From Pegoplata infirma (Eukaryota; Arthropoda; Insecta; Diptera; Anthomyiidae), in the NCBI GenBank assembly GCA_963921195.1, contig OY992540.1, forward strand, positions 57,854,844 through 57,918,843: DNA of 64,000 nt. The letters are read 5' to 3'. The translations under genes were made by a program, and so were the position numbers. The notes under the pieces were generated by a model that saw only the letters and a list, made by a program, of their open reading frames with translations, was not told where the DNA came from and did no database searches. Position 1 is the first letter of the stretch; every line of letters starts with the position of its first letter. This document shows positions 1-11,822 of this stretch, one piece after another.

Positions 1-206
1 TTTTATGGTGGTTTTTACGATAAACCTTTTGAAACAATGTAGAAAAAATTACTTTCGGAGAACTTTCATTCTCGAGATACTTGTACGAAGGGCTTAAGCA
101 AGACTTCTGCCAAAAATTTGTCAATGGAACATCAGTAGAAGGCGAAAAACACCAAAAAATAAAATGTTGTTTATCAAGTTTATGCAGTGAGCCCTTCAAA
201 TGATGA
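1..206 (-). repeat. Dispersed repeat S, copy 1 (cut by window edge)
   Basis: This stretch is the reverse complement of 3361-3560, with clear similarity along almost the whole length; both contain GTTCCATTGACA and TTTTTCGCCTTCT on opposite strands. The copy at 3.4 kb has inverted ends, so this is probably a small inverted-repeat element running off the left edge. It has no coding potential. Confidence 0.7.
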
Positions 207-1430
207 TTACTTTGAATATTTTTTTCAAAATTCAAAACTGCATTTAAACACCAACAAAATGTTGTCCAACTTTTTATAAGATCGATATTTTTACTGGTCA
301 AAACTAATAAAAAATTTTAGTTTCCTATTTTTTTTTTAAATCGAAATCTTTTAAAATCGATTACTCGAAACTAATTCGGAATAAAATGCAGGAAATTGGT
401 GTGCAGTGGCATTCGTTACGTACTAAAACTTATCAAAAGATGAGTGAAATCGAAGGGTATCGTGTCCGAAAATCTGCGATTTGCATTGGAATGCTCCATA
501 TACTAACCCACTGTGCAATAATTTTAAATTACGAAATAAAAATTAATTAAACCACAAATATTATTATGCATTATTAAACAATATTAAACATTAAAAAAGG
601 ACTATATTTTTTCAATTAACTTTTTGTTTTATATTGTGTGTTAAAAAAAAAATAGTGCTAAATCATCATCTGTAATTACAAACGACACCAAATGCTACTT
701 TTTTTCACCTTATAGGCCAAAACCAGGCCGAGCATTCACTCAAATCATATGGACATAACATACAAACAACAACAAAAAAACATTAAATAATAAATATCAT
801 GGAGTACCATGTTGAAGGTCTATCTCACACCAAGTGACGAAGTGAAAATTTATATGTTTTTGGTTTTCTGGTCTCTTTGATATTTAATATTCAAAAGATA
901 AAAAAAAAAATCATTAAAACCATAGTGATAATTATAAATATTTTAATATTAATATAAAGAACAACAAATGCGTATAGCAGGGACGGAACAACAAATATGA
1001 ATACAGTGAAAGAAAAAAAAAATAACTCCAGCTGAGAGCGGCGCTTATAGGCGGTTGTAATGAAATAAAATATCAAGACAATGCAACAGCACATTTTCGG
1101 GGCGAGTCAGTGGCTTCCAAACTAAAGCACACTCTGTTTTTATGTTTTATTAATATTTTTTTATTTTAAATAGTTTTCGGATTTTTTTCTTTTATTCATA
1201 TTTTTTTACACAAATGTATTTCATTGTGTTAATCACAAAATTAGTAAATGACACGGCGGTTTTTTTTTTTGTTAAAAAAAAATTTTCAAAATATAAACTC
1301 AAAGTTACAAAGTTAAAATATGTTTGTTTCTTTGTACCTTTGGAGTTTGCTGTTACTGTGTTGATGATGATGATTATTATCATCATTATTTTATTTCTTA
1401 ATTTCTTTTGTTATGCTGATTAAATACCCG
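207..1430. other. AT-rich sequence, no gene seen
   Basis: I see no exon, RNA gene or clear mobile-element ends here. The part at about 440-490 (ATCGTGTCCGAAAATCTG, then TGGAATGCTCCATATA) resembles 27890-27935 and so belongs to some dispersed repeat. Reading frames at 891-1094 and 1192-1423 are runs of I, F, V and K from AT-rich DNA and are not genes. Confidence 0.5.
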
Positions 1431-1456
1431 ACGCCGCCACCACCGCCGCCGCCGCT
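1431..1456. repeat. GCC trinucleotide repeat
   Basis: This is an imperfect run of GCC/ACC triplets, a GC island in very AT-rich surroundings. On the plus strand it would read Ala/Thr, but stops lie close on both sides and no splice signals frame it, so it is treated as a simple repeat. Confidence 0.8.
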
Positions 1457-1805
1457 AACTTAATAATCCCCAGTCAGTCTTAACAGAATATGTAGAAACA
1501 AAATTATGAGAGATGATCATGGGAAAAATATTTATATGAATATTTATTATTTATTTTCTGCTTTGGTGTTCTAAGACGTCATATATTAAAAAAATTTACA
1601 GTACTTTACAATGTTGCCATCGTTTTTAATTGATTTAGGATTTTGATGAAATTTTTTTATTTTTTTATTTTTAAAAAGAAATGTTACATTTTTTATCCGT
1701 TTTGAATAAAGAATATTTAGTTATTTAGTATTTTAATATTTTTATCACATACGTATACTTAATTCAATATCAAAATTTATTTATTAATCATACGTATGAT
1801 GTGCG
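1457..1805. other. AT-rich sequence, nothing recognised
   Basis: No gene, repeat ends or RNA structure was recognised before the left arm of the palindromic element begins. Confidence 0.5.
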
Positions 1806-3280
1806 TATGCATATAGCCCTATATGGAACTAAGAAAATTGCGTTTTTGGCTTTTAAATTTTTCAAAAACTGAGCTTGGGACGCGTGGTCAAATATTGGAA
1901 AAATGGTAAAATTTGTGCCGAGTTGCCTTGTTTAAATATTTATCAAATTAAAACGGAGTTTTAGGGATATCGACTAAATTTTATTTTTTTTGGAAAATTT
2001 TCAGAACCTGTTCTAAAAAAGCCAATTTATCAAAAATCCGGTTACTTTTTTTTTATTTATTTTTTATTATTTAAGTTTAGACGTTTGTCTATCCACACAA
2101 AAAATTCAGACATGTGTTTTTGGTATTTTTCGAGAAAATCGCAATTGAATTTCATAACAATTTTGTAATTTGCTTGTATTTTCTTGATTCAACATAGCGT
2201 ATGAGTAACATTTATGCACATATTTAATACTCATTCGCTACGTTGAAACAAGAAAATACAAGCAAATTACAAAATTTTTATGAAATTTAATATTCAAATG
2301 CGATTTTCTCGAAAAAAATAACGAAAAACACGTGTCTGAACTCAGGCTCTGATTATAATTATGTATTATAATTTTTTGATTTGTTATATATGGTTTTGAA
2401 TTGAGAAAAGTGTGAAAGAAAAATTTTAATTTTTCTACAAATTTAAGACATCCTGGTTTGTTTCTTACTAGTTTCATATTATCCAGTTATAATAATCTTC
2501 AGAAAAACTTTTTAATGTCAAATTTATTCAGTTAATAGTCAATAGAACTCTATATGTGAAAAGTATTAACAGATCGCAGCCGACAAGGATTGAACCCATC
2601 ATCTGTAAAACTTTGCTATTAACTGCTTGTAACGTACAATCACTCTAGACCGATACGCCAAAAAGGCTGGTAGTCAAGATTTTTTCAATTCGAGTTTGGT
2701 TGTTGCTGTTGTTTTTTCTAACAGAGAAGTTGTTATTTTAATTTGTGTAAACAAATTCTATTTTTAGTAATCATTATTCTTCTTCCTCTCCTTCATCAAT
2801 TCTGATCTAAGTACTTATTTTGCAAACATTGCCAGATATGGTCTATATTTTAGACACTGAATTTTTTTGTGTAGATAAATAAACATCTAAACTTAAAAAA
2901 AATTAAAAAAAAAACAAAAGTAGCCGACTTTTTGATAAATTGGCGTTTTTTAAAAATGGAAAATTTCAGAACGGGTTCTGAAAATTTTCCAAAAAAAAAA
3001 AAAAAATTTAATCGCTCATACTAAACTACACAAGAACGTAAATTTTTGAGATTGTGGTGCATTCCGTTTTAATTTGATAAATATTTAAACAAGGTAACTC
3101 GATACAAATTCGACAATTTTTTCCAATATTTGACCACGCCTCCTAAGCCCAGTTTTTGAAAAATTCAAAAACCAAAAACGCAATTTTCTTAGTTACATAT
3201 AGCGCTATTCATACAACCTATTCAGAAATTCACGGGACACATGTTATTCTGTAGTGGGACATTTGGTGTGGAATGCCTCA
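1806..3280. mobile_element. Palindromic element A, copy 1 (interrupted)
   Basis: The left arm (about 1806-2340) starts with the subterminal ATAGCCCTATATGG. The right arm (about 2860-3280) ends with the terminal signature ACATTTGGTGTGGAATGCCTCA. The arms are reverse complements of each other, including the shared GGCGTGGTCAAATATTGG segment. The outermost left 70 bases are missing. Between the arms, 2341-2859 is foreign. There is no protein; the element looks like a non-autonomous fold-back or large MITE. Nine copies occur in this window. Confidence 0.75.
2341..2859. mobile_element. Insertion inside A1 with tRNA-like part
   Basis: This block interrupts the palindrome: the arm stops at GTGTCTGAA and resumes at CACTGAATTTTTTTGTGT. 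On the minus strand, 2641-2660 looks like a Pol III A box (CGGTCTAGAGTG) and 2587-2597 is a B box (GGGTTCAATCC). That order and spacing are those of a tRNA-derived SINE or a tRNA pseudogene. No closed acceptor stem was found, so a working tRNA is unlikely. Confidence 0.45.
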
Positions 3281-3357
3281 TATGATATAATCTTAACTAA
3301 ATTTAAGTCGAAACATATTTTTTCTCTACACCATTTCCAATTATATTTCAGATATTA

Positions 3358-3601
3358 TCAATTGAAGGTCTTACTGCAAGAACTTGATAAGCAACATTTT
3401 TTCTTTTGTGTTTTTCGCCTTCTGCTGATGTTCCATTGACAGACTTTGGGCAGAAGTCTTGCTTTAACCCTTCGTACAAGTATATTGAGAATAAAGTTCT
3501 ACAAAAGTTATATTTTCTACATTATTTTAAAAGTTTTATGGTAAAAACCACCGTAAAATGAAATGTTGCTTATCGAGTTTTTACAATAAGCCCTTCAATT
3601 G
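3358..3601 (+). repeat. Dispersed repeat S, copy 2, with inverted ends
   Basis: The left end (CAATTGAAGGTCTTACTGC, from about 3359) and right end (GCAATAAGCCCTTCAATTG-like, ending 3601) form an imperfect inverted repeat of about 42 bases. The body matches 1-206 in reverse. It is probably a small MITE of unknown family. Confidence 0.6.
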
Positions 3602-5224
3602 TATTTCAGAATTTATTAGTTGTACTTCAGAAATTATCAATTGTATTTCAGAAAATAACCTTCGTAAAACAATTGCAAAATTTCTGAATTACAATTTATA
3701 ATTTCTAGACGATATTCCTGTTAGTTCCCGAACTATCTATTATTATCTATTATATTATCGGAATTTTCCCGAAGGTCCATATTGTTTCATAATGTTGAAA
3801 CGAAATTTTTAAACACTGATATGGCCGATATACCGAGCTCACCCCAACCTTTAAAATCATTTATTTTATATATATTTTAAGTTTCAGGCGAATCCATTCA
3901 TAAATTTTGGAGTACTTCCCTTGTTAGTATTAAAATGTATGACATACAACAATTGTATTTTCAATTGAAAATAATAACTTTGCATACAAAAAATGTCGTA
4001 TGTCCATTATATGTGCTCATACGACAAAATTCTTACTCAATACGATAAAATTTTGTAACATACGACAAAATGCATTCTGAATATTTCAGAAACTACAAGG
4101 TTTATGAAGGAACTGATAACACCATAAAAAAGAACGTGCGAAATTTATTATGAATACATTATAATCTCAAAACCGAAAAAAATGACATACGACATTCGTA
4201 TTTTGAGGTAGCGAATTGAGTCGCAATTTCAGTTGACCAAATTTTATATAATAAAATTTTAAAAATATTTCAATAATTTATCTTTCAAATAAAAAAAAAA
4301 AAACAGAATTACAAAATATTGCGCACATATTTTTTACAGCTGTTTAAAAATTGCTCACATGGAGGCTGTTTTTTTTTTAATTACTGACAAAATATGTCGC
4401 CATTAGGTACGTCTCCGAAACAGAAAATGCATATTCCTTCACTTGTGTCTGCAATTCCAGATCATGTTGGTTACCCTTGCGAAATAATGTAAGAGACAAC
4501 AAAGTTGAAAGAAAGTATGAAGTGAGGTTGAGATTGCTAGAAATAGAATTGTAGTATTGGAGACTATTAAAATTTATTCTGCAGAAACTATAAAACAATT
4601 TCCATTTCCAAGACAAACCGACATTTAAAATCCTACTGACGAGAACACTAACTGGAGTGTTTGTAACCGGTATGGGAATACCAGAAATGTCCATAATTTT
4701 TAGAAATTCAATTTTTCTTTTGCATTTTTTCAACTTGTTTCGTAATTTAATTAAACTAAAATTTAGCAACGTATTTGAAAAATCGTAGAATCGGGTCACC
4801 CCAAATTTTTGCTAGTTTTAACTACTTTGCTAATTTTAACTGCTTTTGTTGACTTTATCCCAAACTTCATTTATTGGCAACTCTTTAAATATATTTAAGT
4901 ATTTAAAATATTTTATTTAGTAGTAAAATATTTCTTCCTTAAAACATTTGTAGTTTCTTATTTCGTTTAACGATTTTCGCTTTTAGTTCAACACAAACAA
5001 TTTTAATTTTTTGTTTAATTCATTAATACGAACACATTTTGGTTTCATAAGTAATTTATCATTTTTAAAATGTAGATATTGTTACAAAAAAAAAATAAAT
5101 CTTCTACTTTAAAAATATGAAATATAGTAGAAATAAAATATTTAATATGTGTAAGCTTTAATTTAGATAAAAAATTATTCAAAAATCATATGTTTAAAAC
5201 TAATATTTAAAACAGCCAACAAAC
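3602..5224. other. AT-rich sequence without a supported gene
   Basis: The region holds short local repeats (ATACGACAAAAT three times near 4020-4080; TGTATTTCAGAA near 3600-3650). The longest open frame of the window, 140 codons, lies at 4377-4799 on the minus strand. It resembles no family I know and has no leader, splice or polyadenylation context. The patch is somewhat richer in GC than its surroundings, so it could be a worn transposon fragment. Confidence 0.4.
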
Positions 5225-5561
5225 ATGAATAGTAGGGGAGAGCAAATTTTTATTTTTTTCGAATTTCGAAAACGTCAGGGTCGGGAAGGTTGCCTGTTAG
5301 GGTCAATAATATATTTGGGTTTCTTTATTGACGTTAAAATCAGAAATTTCCGAACAAAGTGAAAAAAAAAACATTTAACTTTTTTTGGTTATTTTGGGAA
5401 AAAAAATATTTTTAATTAGTTTTTTGCTGAAAATATGACGTAATATTAAAATTATTATTTTTTTGACTTTGAACTTTTTGATTTTCAAGTCAAAAAAGGA
5501 ACCCAAAGCTATTGTCCTCCAGGTCCAATATTTTTGTGCGTTAATGTCATGAGCGGGTAAA

Positions 5562-5585
5562 GGGGGGGGGGGGGGGGGGGGGGGG
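5562..5585 (+). repeat. Homopolymer of 24 G
   Basis: This is an uninterrupted run of G inside the hAT-like element. Such a run is striking at this base composition and could form G-quadruplex structure. It is also a place where sequencing length errors are likely. Confidence 0.9.
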
Positions 5586-6189
5586 TTAGCTGAAATTTAA
5601 ATTAAAAAAAATAAAGAAAAGCATGAAGTGTTTTAAAAAATTTTCCAATGGAAAAATATTTGTAAATCCGAAAATTTTTCATAGAAAAAATCTGAATATT
5701 TTTAAAGGAAAAATATAAAAAATTTTATAGGGAAAATCTGAAAATTTTTAAAGGAAAAATGTCACTAAATCTGAAAGTTTTTTGTGAAAAACTATCTGTC
5801 AATCTGGAAGTTGTTACTACGAAGAAAAAAATTCTGTTGGAAAATTTGTTGTGAACGTGACAATTTTGGATTAAAAAAGTACTTGGACTTTTATAGGAAA
5901 AATGTCAGAATCTGAGACCTTTTCTATAGAAAAAATGTCTCACAATTTGAGACGATTTCTATAGGAAAAATGTCTCACAATCTGAGACCTTTTCTATATG
6001 AAAAATGTATCAGAATCTGAGATTTTTTCTATAGGAAAAGTGGAAAAAATCTAAGATTTTTTCTGTATAAAAGATCTCAGAACTTGAGACTTATTTAGAG
6101 GAAAAAGGTTGCAGAATCTGAGACTTTTTCGATAGGAAAAATGCCTAAAAATCTGAGAATTTTCTGTAGAATAAACGTCTCAGAATCTC

Positions 6190-6350
6190 TGAACAAAAAG
6201 TCTATTTTAACAAAAGTTTTATTTTAAATTTAAAATTTTCAATACATTTTTGAAAGTCAATTTTAAAAACAAAAACAATTTGTATGTAAATAAAATTAAA
6301 ACCTGATTTTAAATATATTTTATTTTTCTATGGTAAGGCTGTAAGACTTT
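6190..6350 (-). repeat. Dispersed repeat E, copy 1
   Basis: About 150 bases match 27330-27492 on the opposite strand at high similarity, from AGTCTATTTTAACAAAAG to CTATGGTAAGGCTG. No inverted ends or target duplication could be fixed. Confidence 0.65.
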
Positions 6351-6831
6351 TTCGAAAGGAAAACGGTCTCAAAATCTAAATTTTTTTTGTTGAATAAAAG
6401 TCTTTGAAATTAAAACTTATTCTTTTGGAAGAAGGTCTCAGAATATGCCACTTTTTCGATAGGAAAAAGGTCTTTGGATATTAGACTTTTTCTAATGGAA
6501 TAAGATCTCAGAATCTTAGAATTTGAGACCAGTTCTATAGGAAAAGAGACTTTTTCTATAGGAAACAGGTTTCAGAATTAAGACTTTTTACAAATTAAAA
6601 AGTCTCAGAATCTGTGACTTTTTATTTCGGAAAAAGTGCCAGAATCTAAGACATTTTCTATATAAGAAAAAGGTCTCACAACTTTTTTATGGGAAAAGCG
6701 TTTCAAAATCTGAGACTTTCTATAGGAAAGGGTCTTAAAATTTCATAATTTTTCTATATGAAAAATGCTTCAGAGTCTGAGACTTTTCCTATAGGAAAAA
6801 GGTCTCAAATTCTGAGACTTTTCAGAATCTA

Positions 6832-7117
6832 CACTAAATAAAAACCTTGTAAAATTACAAGAAAATTTTGAAACTTTTTTTGCTACCTCTTATTTGACAA
6901 GAATTCCTGGTTGTTTTACAAACTTTTTACCAATTATTTCGTAATTTTACAAGCTTTTTACAAGAAAATAGAATTTAATAGAATTTTTTGTAAAAAAACT
7001 TGGAAATTTGTAAAATTACAAAGAAAACTGTAAAATTACAAAAAAAAAAAATTAATTTCGATCGAAAAGTATTTGTTAAAAAACAAGAAAAATTGTCAAA
7101 TATTGGTAAAATGGGAT
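6832..7117 (-). mobile_element. MITE-like repeat F, copy 1
   Basis: It begins TA-CACTAAATAAAAACCTTGT and matches 16024-16290 in the opposite orientation, sharing TTTCGATCGAAA and several blocks of TGTAAAATTACAA. The second copy has CACTAAAAAAAACCTTGT at its other end, so the full element probably has those inverted termini. Each copy here lacks one end. Confidence 0.55.
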
Positions 7118-7660
7118 TATGAGACTTTTTCTGTGTAAAAATGTTAATGTTTCTATACAAAACAAATTTAAGAATCTAAGACTTTTTCTATAGGAAAAAC
7201 ATCTTAAAAATGCAAAGTATGAGACTTTTTCTATAATTTTGAATCTGACACTTTTTTGAGGAAAAAAGTTCTTAAGGCGTGAGTAGAATTTTCAGATTGA
7301 GACTTTTTCATACGACAAATGTTTAGAATCTGAAACTTTTTCTATATATACGAAAATATAAAATTTTCTTTAAAAAAAATTGAAAAAAATTATCCAAACG
7401 TAAATATCATCATGAAAAACAAAGCTCTTTTTAGATTAGTTCTCATTTTTTTATTAAAAAATTGGCTGCAGTTGTTTGGCAAAAACTATAAAATTTTTCT
7501 TTGAAAAAAAGTATCCCTGTTTTTGCTCGTTCGACAACGTTTAATTGTTAATTTTTTTTATTCGAAGTGGTTAATATCGACCCTAAAAGTCAACTTTCCC
7601 GACCCCCGACGTTTTTGAAATTCGAAAAAAAATCTAAATTTGCTCCACCCTAATGAATAG

Positions 7661-8640
7661 TTAAAGTATCTACATTATGTTTTAGTTTTAAACTGGGATT
7701 TCTTTCAGTTTTAAACTGAGTTTTTTTGTATGCTAATGGTAGAATGCTGTAATAGCGTTTAAACCAGCTTTAAATAACAGCAACATTTAAAACTTTGAAC
7801 TTGGCCGCTTCGATTGTTGTTAAATGATTGATGTGTTATTAATTTTTATACATATTTTTTTTTTTTTGCTTCTCTCCACTGTTTTTTTTTTTTTATTTTT
7901 CTGATATTTAAAATAAGCCGCCGTTTTTCTTTTTCTTTTTAATACATTATTATTTCACTTCAGTCAGTTTGTATGGAGTAGTTTTGTTTGTAGAGACCTT
8001 CCTAACTAGTTTAGATTTTTCCATTTACATTTTATGTTTTTTAAGTATTTTTTTTTTTTTTTCATATTGTTTTTTTCTATAAAAATTTTTTTCTGTTAAG
8101 AAATTTACGCTTTAAGCTTACATGTTTCTTAAGCGTAAATGTCTTAAAGGCTTTTTACACACGCTAAAGCATCAGTTTAGTATAAAATATTTAATATTTT
8201 AGATTTTTTTCTTTTAAAAAAATATTTATTTTTTATAAACACGCTGTGTTAACTGAATATATTTAAAGATTTTTTATTTTTTTATTTTTCCTTTCTACCA
8301 CTTTGATAGTTGTTTAATCATTCAATCAATTTACATAACTAGTCCCCAGTATGATGAAAATAAAATAAAAAATAAATTAATCACGATCTAATATAGTGGA
8401 GGGTGTTTAGTGATAGTATTATAAAGAAAATGTCATAATATTTAATGTTTATTAAATATTAATTGACAATTTAAAAAAAAAAAATATAATTTTAAAAGAT
8501 ATTTTTCTGAAATTAATTAATTAGAAATTTGTAACAACAATTAATTGTAGAATGGTATTCAACACTAAATTTTCAATGTAAAAATATTAAAAAACATTAA
8601 TTTTTCTGAATATTTTTGAGACCTTATGAAATCAGAAAAT
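7661..8640. other. AT-rich, T-tract-rich sequence, no gene seen
   Basis: Long T runs (for example 7855-7868 and 8047-8062) and plain AT-rich DNA fill this part. No open frame, splice-framed block or mobile-element ends were recognised. Confidence 0.5.
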
Positions 8641-9115
8641 AAATTGAAAAAAAAAAATTTTATTGAAAAAAACTGAGTAAAACATTGTTAGAAAAAAAAG
8701 AATTCCATTTCGTTCCCTGTTCCATTCAGTTTTATGTTCCATTCCATTTCGTTCCCTGTTTCATTCCATTAGGTCCCCCGTTGTATTCGTTGCCAGTTCC
8801 TATTCATTTAGTTACATGTAGGTTTCATTTGTTTTTGTTTTATTTGCGTGAAATAAATTTAATAAAACAAAAAAAATAAATATTAGTAAAAAAAATTGAG
8901 TAAAAAATAATTTAAGAAAAAAAAAATGTTGTAAAAAAAAGAAATTCAATTTTGTTTCCTGTTCCATTCCGTTTCGTTCCCTGTTCCATTTCTTTTCGTT
9001 TCCTGTTCCATTCCATTTCGTTCCCCCTTATATATTCCCCCAGTTCCAATTCATTTAGTTCCATGTATGTATGAAGGTGTCGTTCCTTTTGTATTACTTG
9101 GTTTAAGAAAAAAAA
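8641..9115. repeat. Diverged tandem duplication rich in TTCCATT/CGTTCCCTG
   Basis: Two diverged units of about 250 bases follow each other (8641-8885 and 8886-9115). Each has an A-rich part, then several TTCCATTTCGTTCCCTGTTCC blocks, then CAGTTCC..ATTCATTTAGTT.CATGTA. The regular reading frames on both strands here reflect the short repeat, not a protein. Confidence 0.7.
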
Positions 9116-9221
9116 AAAAACAAGAGACTTTGGCCGCTGCTCCAAAAAAAGTAATTCACATCCGAACTTCTTTTTCGTTTTGTTTCACATAAATAAAATT
9201 TGGTGAAAGTAAAATGAATGC

Positions 9222-9752
9222 TTTTTATACCCTCCAATCACAGTATGGGGGTATACTCACTTTGTCATTCCGTTTGTAACGCATTGAAATATCGGTCGGG
9301 GACCCCATAAAGTATACATATTATTGATCCATGATCGATTCTAAGACATTCTGTGAATGTCCGTCTGTCCGTCCGTCCGTCTGTCTGTAGATAACACAAT
9401 GCAGTCCAAAATAAAACAGTTAAACTCGTGAAGTTTAGCACAAATATGTCTCATGTTCATGGGCAGGTTAAGTTCGTGAATGGGCAAAATCGGGCCAGGG
9501 GGAAAAAGTTTCCCCTTGAAGAACTGAACCAACCTTTAAAAAAATACACTTTTTTTAAATGTTTTTTGTTGTTTTGTTAAATAAATGAAACATTTGGTAT
9601 ATTTATCGCGATTAGAAAGTGCTCTCAAAGTCCCCCACTGATCCCCATCACACCCCACCCCCAAAAAAAACAACGCCCCTGACATTTTTTTTATATTTTG
9701 GAGGGTATAAAAGATTCGGAAAACAGCCGAATTTAACACTCTCACTTGTTTT
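9222..9752 (+). mobile_element. DINE-1/HINE-like element 1, complete
   Basis: The order of parts matches Helentron-associated (DINE-1 type) non-autonomous elements. It starts TTTTTATACCCTCC at 9222. A conserved core TCATTCCGTTTGTAACGC follows at about 9266, then a GTCC/GTCT microsatellite at 9358-9388. The subterminal inverted copy GGAGGGTATAAAA is at 9701-9713. A stem-loop follows (ATTCGG..CCGAAT, 9715-9732), then the end ACTCTCACTTGTTTT. It codes for nothing and would need a Helentron Rep/helicase in trans. Unlike TIR transposons it leaves no TSD. Confidence 0.65.
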
Positions 9753-9909
9753 CCTTATAATTTTTTAAATTTAAATTATTCGATTTCAACTTCGAATGAA
9801 AACGTGATCAACGGAACACTAAACATTAGTTTATGTGATTCGGAAATTTTCACGTAAATTGAAAAGTTGTGAAAGACAGAACAGAGGCCTTTATCTCAAA
9901 ACATACATA

Positions 9910-11822
9910 TGAGGCATACCACACCAAATGTCCCGCTTAAGAAAACCACGTGTCCCGTGAATTTCTAATTAGGTTGTATTTTAATAAGAAAATTGAGTTT
10001 TTGGGTTTTAAATTTTTCAAAAACTAGACGTAGGAGCGTGGTCAAATATTGCGAAAATGGTCAAATTTGTGTCGAGTTGCCTTGATTAAATATTAACAAA
10101 ATTAAAACGGAATGCACCACAATCTCAAACATTTACAATTTTTTATAGGATATCAATAAATTTTTTTTTTGTAAAATTTTCAGAACCTGTTCTGGAATTT
10201 TCTATTGTTTCAAAAAGCCAATTTATCAAAAATCCAATTTATCAAAAATCCAGCCACTTTTTTTCAAATTTTTTAAAAAGTTTACGGAATGCACCATAAT
10301 CTCAAAAATTAACATTTGTAATTTCAGAACCCGTTCAGAAATTTTCCATTTTTCAAAAAAGTCAATTTATAGAAAATCCGATGCTTGTCTATCCACACAA
10401 AAAAAATTCAGACATGTGTTTTCCGTTTTTTTTTTTAGGAAATCGCATTTGAATTTAAAATTTCATAACAATTTTGAAAATTACTTGTATTTGCTTGTTT
10501 CAACATTGCGGATGAGTATTAAATATTTGCATAAATGTTACTCATACGTTGTATTAAATATTTGCATAAATGTTACTCATACGCTATATTGAAACAAGAA
10601 AATACAAGCAAATTACTAAATTTGTTTCTATAAAAAAAACGCAAAACACATGTCTGAATTTTGTTGTGTGGATAGGCAAACATCGGATTTTTTATAAATT
10701 GACTTTTTTAATAAATGGAAAATTTCAGAACGGGTTCTAAAATTACAAAACACAAAACTATACAAGATTGTAAATTTTTGAGATTGTGGTGCATTCCGTT
10801 TGAATTTGATAAATATTTCATCAACACTCAAAAAATTATGTCATTAACTGTTTGTAGTTTATTTAAAAAGTTTACGTTTAGTCGTTTTTAAAAGAAAAAA
10901 CATTTGTTTGATGTTCAGTTTTTATTAAAGACAACTTCTGTCCTTTGTTTCAAAAATAACACACTAAAAAATAAAGACTTTCATTAACATTTAATTTGTA
11001 AAGTCATTTATTTTTGCTCTGTAAGTAAAAACTACTGATTGTTCTTTAAATTTTTAATGATTTGTGTAAGTAATTTTTTTTAAATTGTTGGTATTTTTTA
11101 ATGATATATCATTAGTTTTTACCTACACAAGTAGGTTATTTGTTTGTAGAAAAAAAATTCAAAAAATTATTTATAGAAATATAAAAACATGATTGTATCA
11201 AGTGATTTTGGCACGATGGGTATAGTGTCTGGCCAGAATGTAATTGATGCGGGATCGATTCTCCAAAATTGTATTAAAAGTTTTTAAAAAAATATTTCAA
11301 TAAAAAATTGTAAAAAAATAACCTACGAAATCATTAATTTTATTGTTTTCATAGGTTATTTTTTTTTTTGAAATTTGTTGCTAAAAAAAACAAACTATCA
11401 TTAATTTTTAATGTTTTCGTAGGTTATTTTTTCAAATTTGTTGGTAAAAAAAGAGTGAAAAAACGTATTTTTTTAATGTTTAATGTTATTTATTTTAGAA
11501 AATTTTGCCAACAGTAAAAAATAAATGTCGATGTTGGTTAAAACAAATGAATAATTACTGGAATGGTTTTCAAATGTTTTATCACTTGTTTTAAATATGT
11601 TCTTTTTTTGTTTTTGCCTACAAAATATTTTGAATGAAGGCAACTCAAGACAAATTTTACCATTTTTTCAATATTTGACCTCGCCTCCTAAGCCCAGTTT
11701 ATAAAAATTGAAAAACTAATAACGTAATTTTCTTAGGTCCATATAGGGCTATCCATACAACCTATTTAGAAATGTACAGTAAACATGCTTTTTTCGCTAG
11801 ACATTTGTTGTGGAATGCCTCA
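9910..11822. mobile_element. Palindromic element A, copy 2, carrying insert C
   Basis: Both ends are present: TGAGGCATACCACACCAAATG at 9910 and the inverse TGTTGTGGAATGCCTCA ending 11822. The middle folds back around about 10540 (CATTGCGGATGAGTATTAAAT against its complement). The left arm carries a small internal reshuffle (10240-10390). The right arm is split by insert C at about 10822-11632. No coding sequence is present. Confidence 0.75.
10822..11632 (+). mobile_element. Repeat C, copy 1, with tRNA-like segment
   Basis: It interrupts the right arm of A2, which breaks in GATAAATATTT and resumes with GAAGGCAACTC. It matches 29264-29822 over most of its length (GTCATTAACTGTTTGTAGTT, TAAAGTCATTTATTTTTG, ATAACCTACGAAAT). 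Part is tRNA-like: an A-box-like GGGTATAGTGTCTGG at about 11218-11232 and a B box GGATCGATTCT at 11252-11262. It may be a tRNA-derived SINE or a MITE that caught one. Exact ends are uncertain. Confidence 0.55.

Larger units (their letters stand above)
5880..7340. repeat. Degenerate CTATAGG minisatellite
   Basis: Roughly 35-bp units recur, each built around GAGACTTTTTCTATAGGAAA followed by AGGTCTCAGAATCT. Units differ widely in sequence and length. The array is broken by repeat E (about 6190-6350) and repeat F (about 6832-7117). It lies wholly within the hAT-like element, so it travelled with it or expanded after insertion. Confidence 0.8.
5233..7652. mobile_element. hAT-like element, 2.4 kb, non-autonomous
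   Basis: The ends are long inverted repeats: left TAGGGGAGAGCAAATTT, right (reverse complement) TAGGGTGGAGCAAATTT. Similarity continues inwards through CGAATTTCRAAAACGTC and GGTCGGGAA. An exact 8-bp duplication, ATGAATAG, flanks it at 5225-5232 and 7653-7660. TAG-type ends plus an 8-bp TSD are the hallmark of the hAT superfamily. No transposase frame remains; the inside is mostly a degenerate minisatellite and other repeats. It must have moved with a transposase made elsewhere. Confidence 0.85.

Noticed and set aside
1431..1456. GCC run as a poly-Ala exon
   Set aside because: Stops flank it closely in the Ala frame and there are no splice signals.
4377..4799. 140-codon open frame, longest in the window
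   Set aside because: No recognisable domain, no leader, splice or polyadenylation context, and an Asn/Ser/Leu/Phe-rich composition typical of chance frames in AT-rich DNA.
8685..9145. Pro/Phe- and Glu/Lys-rich frames
   Set aside because: Translations of the TTCCATTTCGTTCCCTG tandem repeat.
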